The translations under genes and the position numbers were made by a program. 64,000 bases of DNA from Anaeramoeba flamelloides (lineage: Eukaryota > Metamonada > Anaeramoebidae): assembly GCA_027625915.1 (NCBI GenBank), contig JANTQA010000023.1:13082001-13146000 (forward strand), written 5' to 3'. Below, in pieces: positions 35,406-47,428 of this stretch. Position 1 is the stretch's first letter. Each line of letters opens with the position of its first letter. The notes under the pieces are model-generated. The model worked only from the letters and a program-made list of their open reading frames with translations, was not told the origin of the DNA and searched no databases.

Positions 35406-37421
35406 AATTTAGAAAAATTTAAAAACTTTTTTATTATTTTTTGTTTTCTAATTATTAGATTTCTTCAATTTAACAACAAATTTTTTTTTTTTTTTTTTTA
35501 AGTGAAAAATCAATTTATTTAGTAGTAATCCATTTTATATCCATTTTATGGGTTTTTTCTAACCTTATACATTTGATAAAGTTAAGAATTTATCTTGTTA
35601 TGTAGATTAAAATAACACATTTGAAAAATTTTATTAAATATTAAAAAAAAATCACGGAGATCTTAAAAAGCGCTACATAGAGACACTTCCCAATTATCAT
35701 AGTTGTTGGAAAATTTATAATTTGGAACCAATTAAATTTGAAATTGATTCTTTCTTTTTGGACACTTTTTTCTAAAATTTTCACAGTCGTACATTGCTAT
35801 TTTATAGAAAACAATCGTGCTTCACATGTTGATTATTTTATTTAATTGGTCTTTAGGATTAAGTTCAAAAATTATTTAAATCATTGAAACAAATTATTTT
35901 AGTAATGTTTTAATACCTCTATCAAAAATGCGGTAGCTACACCTTAAGGAATCATAAAAATTTGAGAAAGATGAGAAAAGGACATTTTATTTCCGTGGTG
36001 TGTGATCGTATATTCTCCAAAAGAATAATGTTTCAAAAATATTTGATATTATTTTTTAGTAATGTTAAACAATAAAAAAAAGAAAAGAATTGATAAAATT
36101 TGTTCTTTTTTTTATTTTTTTTTAATCAATATTTTTTTTTGGGAGAAGATAATTTTAGATACTTAGAATAAAACATATATCGATTTTTTCCTTGAAAATT
36201 TGATAAAATATTTTCGGATTCACTTCTCCAATTCCACAAAATTCAAGTGTTTAAAACCTTAACCACATATATTTTTGGAAATTATTTTTTTTTTTGGAAT
36301 CCTCAGAGCTATTAAAGTTCTATACGTATTTCTAATTGTGATACTCCCAATTACTATGTTGTTCTTTTGTAAACAAAATAAATTTATGACAAATATTGCT
36401 GATAAAAAAATCTTTCTTATTGCTTTTTGTTGTAATTAAAAAAAAAAAGTAAAAAATGATGAAAAAATAACAAATGAAAAAATTAAATGTCACAATAGAA
36501 TGTTGAGATAAGGATAAAATATACGTCATTCAACATCTGAAACACTCTTTTAAGCAATTCAACCCAACATTCTATTGTGGCTATTTCTTTGAGACTTTTG
36601 AAAAAAAAATTAAAAAATCTAATGAATGAGGTGCTTTACAATAATAAAAATCAATGAAGTATATCCAAAGTAAAAAATAATATTTTCTGATCCTCTTCAA
36701 AATTGTAAAAAAGTGAAAAATTTTCCTTTACTGTGAATACCCCCTTAAGTTAAAAAAAATCATTTTTTTATTTTATTTTATTAATTTTGAATGGAAAGAG
36801 GTGATTAAACAAAATCTTCTCCTTTTTGTCAAAAACTCTAAATTTATTCAGAGTTATTTAATCCTAGACAAAAATTAGGGAATAATATAACATATAGAAT
36901 ATAATTTTATCAAAAAAATAAAATGAAAAAAATTCTATCTAAACAAAGCCTCATAAAAGGAGTAAGAAAAACAAGAAATAAAAGTTTTAAAAAACAACGA
37001 AAAATAATTGGATCTTTAAACAATATTTTGTTTATCATGTGTATCGAACGGGTTGGTATTTGTTAGCTTTTAGGTTGAAATATTAATGATAGTCACATAT
37101 AATTTGTTTCCACTTAAAGAGATCTAAATATTGGATAAAACATAATATCGGATAAAAAAAACTACCAATAAAAATAAATCCAAATTGTAAATAATTAAAA
37201 TCGATTTCTTTGGAGTACCTTTGTGTAAAAGAAAAATTGATAAAAAAAGAGGTAAAAATTTTTTATATTTTTTATTTCATAACGGCCAGAGTTGCAATTC
37301 CTTTAAGTGACTACTTAAAACCAAGTTGGAGTTCCATATTATTAAGGTTGATGGTTTATATAATTTTGGAAAATCCAGTGTAAAAAGTTTCATTTTTTTC
37401 AAGTTAATATTCCAAATACAA

Positions 37422-38114
37422 ATGAAATTGTTGAATCACTTAACAACCTTTATTGTTTTTTATTTCATCTTTGGATCAAATGTTTGTTGTTTCTCAAATA
37501 CCGCAACAGAAGAGATGTGTTATTATGCTTTTGATGTACTTCATTCCGAATTAACTGGGCACGATCAAAAAATCATTCCTTTAGGTTTTAGCAATAATGA
37601 GCTTTCTCCACTTTTTGTAACCTTTAACACTGTGCAAAACGATCAGGCGGTATTAAGAGGATGCATCGGAACATTCTCGCCACAACCTTTATTATCTGGA
37701 ATAAAAAGACTTACAATATCTGCAGCATTCCATGACTCACGTTTCAGGCCAATTACAACAAGCGAATTGCTTGCTTTAAATTGCACAATTTCATTATTGG
37801 GCGATTTTGAAAAAATATCTGATCCTTTTGATTGGGTTCCGGGCAAACATGGCATTCAAATACAAATATCAAACAAAATGGGAGCTACGTACCTTCCAGA
37901 AGTTTCAATTGAACATTTCGATGGCGACAAAGAGAAAACCTTAAACCATTTAATCCAAAAAGCTGGCTATCGTTCAGCAATAAACGAAAAATTCTTAGGC
38001 CAAATAACTGTTGAAAGGTACCAAAGCTCAACTTTTGCTTGTAGTTATCAGGGTTATGTTGAAAAATTCCAAAAAAGCGATACCAATAGTTTTCAAAAGC
38101 ATTCAGAACTCTAA
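37422..38114 (+). CDS. AMMECR1: AMMECR1-family protein with hydrophobic N-terminus
   Basis: Single exon from the first in-frame ATG, 230 residues. The AMMECR1 fold covers about residues 30-215: EEMCYYAFDVL at the start, the hallmark LRGCIGTF at 78-85, SAAFHDSRF, the DPFDWVPGKHGI segment and ATYLPEV at 155-161, all in the order of the human protein. AMMECR1 proteins occur in all domains of life; their exact biochemical role is unsettled. Here residues about 8-24 (TTFIVFYFIFGSNVCC) are strongly hydrophobic and look like a signal peptide or membrane anchor, which I do not expect in this family. An upstream intron or a later true start (Met 32) could instead make the hydrophobic part non-coding. 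The domain call is firm. Confidence 0.9.
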   Translation: MKLLNHLTTFIVFYFIFGSNVCCFSNTATEEMCYYAFDVLHSELTGHDQKIIPLGFSNNELSPLFVTFNTVQNDQAVLRGCIGTFSPQPLLSGIKRLTISAAFHDSRFRPITTSELLALNCTISLLGDFEKISDPFDWVPGKHGIQIQISNKMGATYLPEVSIEHFDGDKEKTLNHLIQKAGYRSAINEKFLGQITVERYQSSTFACSYQGYVEKFQKSDTNSFQKHSEL

Positions 38115-39039
38115 GGAAATGATACTTTTGGATTTGCAAACAATATTTCTCTTTTGCGTTAGTTCCTTTTTGTTTGGCAACCAAGATTTTGGTATGCGTT
38201 TTAAGGCTTGAAACAATAATAAAATATTTTTCTCGAGGTTACCAAATCATTCAAAAAGAGTGGTTTCCACTTTTATATATTTGGGGTTTCAAATAAGTCC
38301 TAAATAAAAAAGAACCAACTTTGACCTGCATTAATTAATAAAACTCGAATTTTGTACACACAGATATTTATTATTTTCAGTTTTTTTAAATAGTGGACTT
38401 AAATTAATGTTGCTAACTGCAAACATTATTTTTATTTTTTCCAAAAAAATTTCACATTTACGAAAAAATAAGTATTTTGCGAAAAAATGAGATTTTTGGG
38501 GACAAGTAACGATATCTACGAATTTGTCACACTTTGATGTAAAATTCTATTAATTTAAATTTTTCAATGAAAAATCAAATTACTTTGGTTCGTTAAATTG
38601 ATTTTTGAAGGTAAACAGAGAATTTTCAATTCAAAAAAGGTTAATTTGCTTTTTTTTTCTCACAAGCCACCACCACCACACATCACAATCATTAAAAAAA
38701 ATTTTAAAAAAAAAATTAATGTTTTTCTAATTTTTTCCTTTTTAATAACTTCACTTATAATAAACACTATTGGTTACTAAAAGATCTTTGATCAAAAAAT
38801 ATTTTGAAAGATATTTTTACAATTCAAGTTGAAAAATTCAATTTTGCAGGCTTTATTAATATTTTTTTAAATTTAATAGTAAAAAATTAGAAAATTTTTT
38901 TTTCACATTTAACAGAGGTCATTTTATTATATTTTAAAAGTATTTTAAATTTTAAGAATATCTCTCAAATGGATAATTAATTATTTTGACTATTAAAGAA
39001 TTATTTGTTCTTTTAAATTGAATAAAAGATTTTTTTTTT

Positions 39040-39560
39040 TTGTTTTTCCGTTAGGTTTTCTTGAATTTTCTGTTGATTTGGAAAATCAATAGATTTTCGT
39101 TAGGTTTTTTTTACTTTTCAAAATAAACCGAAAATTTATTAAAATTTTCTGTTTATTTCAAAAAGTAAAAAAAACCTAGAACACTTCAAAAATAAAATAG
39201 AAAACTCAAGAAAACCTAGGCACTTGAAGGACATTTTTTCGTTCGGTTTTCCAAAATTCAAAATAATTGAGTAAAATATCTTTGATTTTTCACCATTCTT
39301 TTGAATTCTGGAAAACCGAGACACTCTATTGACACTTCCTTGAGGATTTTTTTACATTTAAGAAATAAACATAAAATTAAAAAAAAACCGAAGTTAGGTT
39401 TTCTTGAGTGTTCTTTTTATTTCGAAAATCAATATAGTATTACAAATGAAACAGAAAACCTCAAGAAAACCACGGTTATATTTTCAAAAATTTAAAAGAT
39501 AGAGTAAAACCAAAGAATTTTCTCAATTCTTTTGAATCCTGGAAAACATAGAATATGGAA
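39040..39560. repeat. Cluster of a dispersed repeat with GAATTCTGGAAAA core
   Basis: The motif ttcttttgaattctggaaaa and its flanking gagtaaaat segment occur here at about 39260-39316 and 39500-39545. Related copies lie at about 13690-13735, 47245-47300 and 51845-51910. The aggttttcttga/aaccta motif is present in both orientations. The pattern suggests nested or palindromic copies of one small mobile family. Confidence 0.45.
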
Positions 39561-42097
39561 TATTTATCATCATTTGTTTTTTTTTTACTTTTGGGTTTTT
39601 TTTTTAGATGATAAGAGTGTTTCCAAAACTATTAATTATTATCTATTCGAAAAAATATTATACAGTCAAACTTATCGAAAATTCATTATCACATCTATTT
39701 TTAAAAAAATCACCACCGATAAATGATTTTTTCTAGACTAGAGAGTTTTGAAGTCCTAATAATACTAACAACAATGACACAATAACCTCAAGATTTTTAA
39801 GTTCTGGAAGGTTGATAATATTGTTAATAAACTCTATTAACAAGGATAAAATAATAATTGAATCAATATTTTTATCTAACTTAAAATTTTCAATTTTCTT
39901 TTTTCTTACTAGTAATAAGTCAAAATTATTTTAAAATTTGTCATTTTTTTTTTTTATTTTATTTTTCTATGGCCTTATGTACTAGTTGAAATGACCCAAT
40001 TAACATCGATATCATTAACTTTTTAATCATTATTTTTTCAGAGATTGTATTGGTTTTTTATTCAAAAGTAGTAGTAATATACTTATTTTTTTAATCAAGT
40101 TAACGCCCAGAGATTGAGATTTGTTTACTTTTTTTCCCAAATGTCTTTTTGAGTATCTAATTGATTATTCCCAGTAATATCTAGAAGAAAAACGACAGCT
40201 TTTTGTTACTTTAAAGGTGAAGAAGTTTTCAATAGATTATCCATTAAAAAAAAAAAAAAATACCTCTAAAAATATAAATAACATTAATCAAATAAGTTAA
40301 ATTCCTATGAATTTTCAAAAAAAATCATGAAAAAAGTCTCAAAATTTTTTTTTCCTGTTTTATACAGAGTTCTTCATCCAATACATATTTTTTTTTTACA
40401 TCATTATTTTTGATTGTATTTTTGTTTTTAATTACTAATAAAATGCTTTGTTAAAAGAATAAATAATTAGAACAAGAAACAAAATTAATTGGTAAAGGTA
40501 TACTCACTAATTTTATGAGTCTGATTAGATAATTAAAAAGTTGATCTCTTCACCTAACGAAAATATCTAAATGAAAAAAAAAGAAAAATAAAAGAAATCA
40601 ACAGATAAGTCGTTAAATTGGATAACAAGGAATAAAAGAAAAGAAATGAAGAAAACCCAGGAAAAGACAAAGTAAAAAAGGGATAATAAAAAAAAAAAGA
40701 CATTTTTATTTATCTTTTTTTTTTTAGTTATTGTGATTTTTTGAAAAGGAAGTGATAAATCAACCGAAAACAGTAAATTAAATCTAATCCATTATCAGTG
40801 TAATATCCATCATAATAAAAGTGCCCGTACATGGTAATTTTATATTTTTTTAAAAAAGAATATCTTGCATCTCATTCAAATCATAATTTCTAAGATAAGT
40901 TACAACATAAAGTGATCAAAATAATGCTAGGCCAATGATTATAATCCATATTTCAAAATAACATTTGTGCATTTTTTCCTTCTTTTTACAATGGAACATC
41001 GAAAATTCAGCCCAATGGTCTACAAAGACCAGATCAATTTTTCTGGTAAATTCCTTGCTGTTAGAAATTATTTTTAATTTAGGGAAACAATTTTCTGTTT
41101 AAATTTTTAGTAATTTTTTCTCAATTTTAATGAAACTTGATTATTTTAATTAATAAAAATTTCTTCAAAATTAACTATATTGTTTGAGATAACTTTTCTA
41201 ATTTGATACTTTATTTTTAGAATTTCCCTTTTAAATAATAAAACTTTCAGAAATCAAAACCATTTTTAATTATTGTTTATTATCCTTTTTTTTGATCGGC
41301 TAATGTATAGGTCTTCTATAACAAAAAAAAAACACACTTTTTATTTTTAAAGACAAACTTTTCTGTCAGCATTATTAAGATATTAGTAGATCACAATAAA
41401 TTCAGAGATTCTTCTTAAAATAATTCAGATAACAAATAAGCACCTGTAAAATTTTTTTAGATACATATTGCTTCTTGTAAGTATAAGAAAGCTTTTGTAG
41501 GGAGTTATTCATGAATGGGATAATATTCGAGATCTCAATTAGGAATAAGGTTCCATCAGTATAATATTTTATTCGAATGGCTATCCTACCTTAAAAGGAA
41601 TTATTGACAGAAACAATTGTTACTCTTTATTTGAGAAACTTTCTATGCTTTCCTTCTTAAAACTCTTTGTTCAATAGAAAGTCCCAAACCTGAAATGGTT
41701 TTTCAAAAAAACACAAATTCCTGACAATCTATTTCTCTTCTAAAAAACAAAGAATTATTTTTTAGAACAAGAACGAGCTGTTGTAATAAGATTTTTAAAC
41801 TCTTATTTCAAGATGTTTGTTGAAATTTTTCCTTTCTCAAATTTTTTTTGGTAAAAAGAAACTATTTTGTTTTCTCTTTGAAAAAAACTCTATTCTTTCA
41901 CAAAAACCATTATTTTTAATGGAATTTCCAATTCAATTTTCACAAATATTCAAATTTATGTTCTATGAGTGATATAATATAAAATTCATTTGAAATTTTT
42001 GTTATTCGACAGAATTTAAAACTTGATTAAAGGATCATTTTTCTTTTTTTTTTATTATTTCTAAAAAAAAAACTTATTTGGGTATTACAAACCAACA

Positions 42098-42160
42098 AAT
42101 CAGCAAAAAAACAAAAAACAAAAAAAAAACAAAAAACAAAAACAAAAACAAAAACCTCAA
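42098..42160 (+). promoter_or_regulatory. A-rich CAAAA leader before the hexapeptide-array gene
   Basis: About sixty bases consisting of runs of A punctuated by single C residues end 24 bases before the ATG at 42184. Similar CAAAA-type sequence precedes the exon at 5945. Such A-rich leaders are common before starts in AT-rich protist genes; a role in translation initiation is inference. Confidence 0.4.
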
Positions 42161-42183
42161 CAAAACTGAAATTTAAATTGAAA

Positions 42184-44868
42184 ATGAGTTCTGAACCTGA
42201 ATATGAACCAATTTTAGATCCAGAGTATTTTGATCTTTTTCAAGAAGAATTTCAATATCCTCTTTTTGATTTTGATACGAACTCAAACGGTCTGAATAAT
42301 AACACTACCAACACCAATGAAATTTATAACATGAGTCAACTGCAATCTGATTTTGAACAAATGGGAGAATTGTCCCAATTAAAAAAAGAAAAAGAACAAG
42401 AACAAAAACAAATTCCAAATACAAATCCAAATCCCAAAACGGGAAATAAGGATGGGAACGAGGAAAACAAACAAAAACAACAAGACAAAGAAAAATCACT
42501 TTATTTAATTCGGAACAAAGACTCTAATCCTTATCTTTTTTCAAAGCAATCGTCTTTTTCAAACAACCAAACCTTGAAAAGGATCCCTTCATTAGAAAGG
42601 TTTCTGACTTTTGAAAGGGTTCCATCTTTAGAGCGGTTACCATCATTTGGCCGAATGAACTCGTTCACAAGGCAGCCGTCTTTTCCTCGGCAAAGGTCTT
42701 TCCAACGAAAGCCTTCTCTTGATCGCCTTCCTTCGTTTGGCAATCCAAATAAAGGTCTTAATAATTGGATGTTTTCCCAGACAAACACAACGATTAACAA
42801 TTCAAATTTGCGTGGCAGTAATTTTGCAAACTCAACAAACCATAACGATCGTAATTTGTTTACCCATGATCTCTCCTTGGAGTCTGTTTACAAAGTACGC
42901 CAAAATAACAACATTAGCAACAATAGCAATAATAACATCAATGAAAATCTGAATCAATCTTTCATTATTAAGAAAAAAAATCATAAAAACCCAATTTACA
43001 TCCCCAAATTACAAAAAAAAAGTTCCTCGCAATCAATTTTATTTTCTCCAAATACTAGCAAATTATCTTTTCTTCATAAACAGCAATTGAGTCAACAAAA
43101 ACAAAATCATCAAAAAATGGAAGAAGAAAAACAAAATGAAAAGGATAATGAAAATGGGAACAAGCAATCACAAGACTCTAACAATTTTCTAAAATTCCTT
43201 AATCATCCTAATATCGAAATGATCGTCGGAAGTCAATTTGATCAAGGAAAAAATAATCTTTCTGAAAATCAGAATGAACAGAATAATTTCCTGTTTCTTG
43301 GAAAGAAACAAAATGGAAAGGAAAACGAGAATGAAAATTTAAATTCACTCACAAATGAAGTCATAAATAATAGTGGTACTAATACCACAATTAAAAATAG
43401 TGGAAGTGGAAGTGGAAGTGGAAGTGGAAGAGGAAAAGGAAAATTACAAAAAACAAAAACCCAATTTATTTTAAAAAATTCAAAAGAAATACAATCAGAG
43501 CCCATGATAATTGCCTCAAAAGAACCACCAAATAAAGAAAAACAAATGAATTTAACACACGATAATTTTAATTCAAAAATAAAAAAATTATCAAATTCTC
43601 AAAATCAAAAAAATGAAAAATTAATTAAAAACAAACCACAAATAAAAAAAGGAAAAAAAAGACAATATAAAAAAAAGAAAACAAGGGTTCGAATTAAAAT
43701 AGGCACTCGCCATAGAGATGGTGAAAAGAACCCGAATGAAGAAAATTCTAAAATGAATGATTTTGATGAAGATTCCAGAAAAAGGTTTTTGAAATTGCAC
43801 TCTTTAAATAAAAATAATTCAGTAGTTATTGAGTCTGGAAAGGAAGTTTTTAAACTATTAACTGGGCAATTGTGGGTAATTTCGGGGGGCGCACCACAAA
43901 AGGTATTAGCTCCATACACAGATAAATTTGTTCAAAAAATTGGAAATCTATTCAAGGCATCAGACAATGAAGAAGAATCATTCCAAGGGCAATTGAAATA
44001 TTTATTATCAAATTCCAGAAGGACATTTACAGAATTTATTTTAGAAATTTTGATTGGAATCTTATCATTAAAATATTCTGAAAATGTACCAGAGATTTCT
44101 TTAAAATTTTGGAAAATCCTAGAAGACGCTTCACAGGTCAATTCAAGAAATGAAAATAATGGTGGTAACGAAGACAATAGCACAAATAACAACAACAATG
44201 ATAATAATAATACTAATAATAGTGGTATTGGTATTGATGAAATAAAAATAGAAAATGAAAATGAAAAGATGACGGAAAAGGAAAAATTAAATATTAGATT
44301 GGAAGGCATTTATCAAGAAATTTATACACAGAAAGTTTTAATGTTTTGGTTTGATAAACGGTTTGTTGAAAGACTTGGTGCATTTTTTAATGGGAAAGAC
44401 AAAAAAAACTTTTATGAACAGCATTTATTCTATTTGGGGAAATCAAAATTTATTCTATCGTGTTTACTTTCCGCACAGGAATTAATCAAAAAGGAAGATG
44501 GTATACCCGAAAAATATTACAAATTGGTTAATTTGGAATTTAAGAGCAACCCTTTAAATGTTTATTTAAATAATAGAGGGAAAAAATTGAATCTAGTTAA
44601 AGATTTAATTATCAAATATGGTTTAAATAACGGTAGCTTTTGGAATATCATCTCGAAAGATTATTTAGGAAAAATGAAATTTAGGGAGGAAAACATTTTT
44701 GATTATTTCCCTTTCAAAAATTTGATCACAAATCCTCTTCTCGCTAAATTGTGTAAAAAGGTTTCAAAAGAAAAACCCCAAAAAAAGCGCAATGTTTCTT
44801 CATCAAATGTTGAAAAATCACAAGTGCAAATTAATGTTGATTGGCTTTTTAAAAAACGTGCCATTTAG
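42184..44868 (+). CDS. Low-complexity protein with nine tandem R-x-x-S/T-[L/F] hexapeptides
   Basis: Single exon, 894 residues, ending in TAG; family not recognised. Residues 1-60 are acidic. Residues 133-186 form nine uninterrupted hexapeptides, each R-x-x-S/T followed by Leu or Phe (for example RIPSLE, RQPSFP, RKPSLD); eight carry Ser and one Thr. This is the target pattern of basophilic kinases (Arg at -3, hydrophobic at +1). Asn-, Gln- and Glu-rich segments follow, then five Ser-Gly dipeptides (about 403-414) and a very basic stretch (about 485-520) that could be a nuclear localisation signal. Residues about 528-894 look folded (ESGKEVFKLLTGQLWVISGG; FILEILIGILSLKYSENVP) and are interrupted by an Asn-rich insert. 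A heavily phosphorylated, possibly nuclear regulator is a guess. The upstream in-frame TTG at 42178 is not used because ATG follows two codons later. Confidence 0.85.
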   Translation: MSSEPEYEPILDPEYFDLFQEEFQYPLFDFDTNSNGLNNNTTNTNEIYNMSQLQSDFEQMGELSQLKKEKEQEQKQIPNTNPNPKTGNKDGNEENKQKQQDKEKSLYLIRNKDSNPYLFSKQSSFSNNQTLKRIPSLERFLTFERVPSLERLPSFGRMNSFTRQPSFPRQRSFQRKPSLDRLPSFGNPNKGLNNWMFSQTNTTINNSNLRGSNFANSTNHNDRNLFTHDLSLESVYKVRQNNNISNNSNNNINENLNQSFIIKKKNHKNPIYIPKLQKKSSSQSILFSPNTSKLSFLHKQQLSQQKQNHQKMEEEKQNEKDNENGNKQSQDSNNFLKFLNHPNIEMIVGSQFDQGKNNLSENQNEQNNFLFLGKKQNGKENENENLNSLTNEVINNSGTNTTIKNSGSGSGSGSGRGKGKLQKTKTQFILKNSKEIQSEPMIIASKEPPNKEKQMNLTHDNFNSKIKKLSNSQNQKNEKLIKNKPQIKKGKKRQYKKKKTRVRIKIGTRHRDGEKNPNEENSKMNDFDEDSRKRFLKLHSLNKNNSVVIESGKEVFKLLTGQLWVISGGAPQKVLAPYTDKFVQKIGNLFKASDNEEESFQGQLKYLLSNSRRTFTEFILEILIGILSLKYSENVPEISLKFWKILEDASQVNSRNENNGGNEDNSTNNNNNDNNNTNNSGIGIDEIKIENENEKMTEKEKLNIRLEGIYQEIYTQKVLMFWFDKRFVERLGAFFNGKDKKNFYEQHLFYLGKSKFILSCLLSAQELIKKEDGIPEKYYKLVNLEFKSNPLNVYLNNRGKKLNLVKDLIIKYGLNNGSFWNIISKDYLGKMKFREENIFDYFPFKNLITNPLLAKLCKKVSKEKPQKKRNVSSSNVEKSQVQINVDWLFKKRAI
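42580..42741 (+). repeat. Coding array of nine hexapeptides (18-base period)
   Basis: Nine consecutive six-residue units with Arg at position 1, Ser/Thr at 4 and Leu/Phe at 5. At base level the units have diverged considerably (AGG, CGG, CGA and CGC all encode the Arg) while the pattern holds. This argues for selection on the peptide motif rather than a recent slippage repeat. Confidence 0.85.
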
Positions 44869-47428
44869 TTTTTATTAATTTTTAATAAGAAGAAGAAGAA
44901 GAATAAGAATAATAATAATAATAATTAGAATAATAATAATAATTAGAATAATTAGAATAAATGACTCTATGTTCTTTATAATTTTTTTTTTTTTAATTTT
45001 CATTTTATTTATTTTTTTTTTTAATTTGGTAATTTTATTTATATTTTAATTTTAATTTAATTAAATCAATAATTTAATTATTTTCAAAATAAGAGTTAAA
45101 AAAAAATTATAATATGTTTTTTTTTGTATTGTTTAAATAGAAACACCTTATTAATCCCCTAAAATTAACAAAAACATTATTTAAATAATTGTTTCTATTT
45201 GAAAGTTTCTATTTTTTAGTATTATTTTTTTGGAGAAATTTAAACTCTAGTTGAATTATTTAATTTATACAAAAAGGGAAAAGAGTGTAAATGAAATTAC
45301 ACATAAAGCAATTTATTTAAAATCAAATAAGTATTTTTATATTATAAATTAAATTTGAATTTCAAAATATCCTGGATACTCTACAAAAATTCAAAATTTT
45401 TCATAAACGTAAAACAGTTAAAAGAATAACAATCCCCAAAAGGGTATTACAATTTGGTAATAAATGGAACTATTAAAATATTTTTCTAAATTTTTTTATT
45501 TTTTTTGTTCTTTCTTTTTTCCAATTTTGAAATTAACTTCATAATTTAAGATTTAGTTTCATTGAAGTTTCTTAGTATTATACTTTTTTATGTAACCCTT
45601 TTCTGGAAAAATTTAATGTTTTCAGGAAAAAGTACAGTTTTTTGTAGATAAAGAACATATACGATACAAGGGTTTGTTGGTAATACTCAATCAATTTAAG
45701 GATCTTTTTTTTTTCAGATCTTTAAAAAATTCTCAAAAAAATTTCTTGTTAAATAAAACCAAAGAAAAAAAGAGACTTAAAACAATTAATTTTCTATTTA
45801 TTTATACTGTTGGGTAAAAATAAAAGGTATAAACAAGAAAAAAAGTTGAGAAAAATAACAGTTTTCAAAATAAATGAAATAAGAAAAGTAAAAAAATACG
45901 TGGGTAAATTTATTGAACTTTTAAGTAATAATTTTTTATTAATAAAAGATTATCTATTTTTAACTAAAATTGTGTACTTTTTTATCAAGCTACAATGGAC
46001 TCTAAACTTAATAAAAATTTAAAAATATTTAATAAAAATTCTTTATGTAATACTCAATCAAAAAAAAAAAAAAAAATAGAAAACTAATTTGAGTTTTAAC
46101 TTTTTAGAGTTACAGTTTCTAAATATTTATTAAATTAGAAGATGGAAAAATAATCAATTTAAAATACTCTCTTTAACATATTATTTATGTTTTTTAATAT
46201 TTAACCCTCGAAAATCAATTTATTATCTCAAAAATTGTTAAAAATGTGATTGTATTTTTATTTTGTTGAACAGTTATTTATTTCTTATTAATCTTATGTA
46301 TTATAAATTTAAAATAATTGTTTATCATTTCATTTCTTTTATACTATTAATTTGTAGTTTTTCATCATTAATTTATTTTGAAGTTCATTATTTTTTTTAG
46401 AAAATAGAATTGAATTTTGTAATGATCCATTTTTTGATTTTTTTGGTAATTTCAGCCCAATTTTTTTTAATAAGTGTGTGTAATTTTTAATCAAATAATT
46501 AATAATTTTGAAGGTATTTTTTGAAAAAAAAATTTTACATAAATCCAATATAAACGTAAAAAAATAAATCACTATGAATAATAATTAAAATAATTTATGA
46601 AAATGGAATCCTAAAAACATATATTCCTAAATTATTTATGAAGTAAAATATTTTTCATGTTTGTTGTTTATAAATAATTAATTAGTTTTTAATACTTGAA
46701 TTGTATTTTTAAATTGAAATTGTTCAATTTTTTGATTATTTACATTTTTTTGACGAAAGAAAATACCCAGAAAAAATAATATATAGTTTTTTTTATTGTT
46801 GAAGGGGTTTAAATTCCACTCTAGTTGCCCTTAGACTTAAATTCCCTTTCAGAAATTTAAGCGTAAAATCATAGATTTCACGATTATTAATTAATATAAA
46901 TAATTTCAAACTATTTGGTTTTGATTATTTCCACAAGTTTTTTTTCATTATTTTTTTTTTTGAAAAAGTAATCTATCTTTTTCATAGAAAGTAAAAACAA
47001 TAAAAATGATCAATATTTTCTATAATTTCCTATAGTTTATACTTTAAACATAAGGAAAAAATTTACTTGAAATTTTATTGATTGTATAGTATTATCTATT
47101 TAAGCAATTAATAAATGTTCTGGATTTGGAATTGTTGAGCCTGAAGGATAAATCAGATATTTTTGAGTTTTTACTATTTATTTGATTTTTTTATTATTGT
47201 GAAATATTTTTCTGGATTTCCGTCAAGTTCCTAGTTTTTCCAAAATTCAAAACAACAGAATAAAATATTTGATTTTTACTCTATTCTTTTAAATTTTAGA
47301 AAATCTAACCAAAAGTGTTACATGGTGATGTAAAATACCGTAGAGTGCCTATCTTTTCTTGGATCTTAGAAATGAAAAGAAAATTTCAAAATTTTTCTTT
47401 ATATTTCTTAAGAGACTACACAACACTA
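44869..47428. other. AT-rich intergenic stretch
   Basis: Starts with AAG/AAT trinucleotide repeats at about 44887-44955 just after the stop of the preceding gene. No coding sequence is supported. A partial copy of the GAATTCTGG-type family occurs at about 47205-47310. Confidence 0.5.

Larger units (their letters stand above)
32716..37421. other. AT-rich intergenic stretch with several inverted-repeat elements
   Basis: No gene recognised. Contents seen: a short GATA repeat at about 33470-33485, a TTAA-flanked inverted-repeat element at 34158-34337, a perfect 104-bp inverted repeat at 35159-35405, a 15-bp inverted repeat (CACAATAGAATGTTG) near 36490 and 36565, and diverged dispersed-repeat material around 34510-34680 and 35690-35850. 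Confidence 0.5.
38115..42183. other. AT-rich intergenic stretch with a GAATTCTGGAAAACC repeat cluster
   Basis: No gene recognised. Bases about 39040-39560 hold repeated, partly inverted copies of a family with the core ttcttttgaattctggaaaa and the aggttttcttga motif. Immediately upstream of the next start codon, about 42098-42160, lies an A-rich leader of CAAAA-type units. Confidence 0.5.

Noticed and set aside
36490-36579. 15-bp inverted repeat CACAATAGAATGTTG
   Set aside because: It is a single occurrence with no U tract or element borders; it may be a repeat fragment but is not enough to call a terminator or element.
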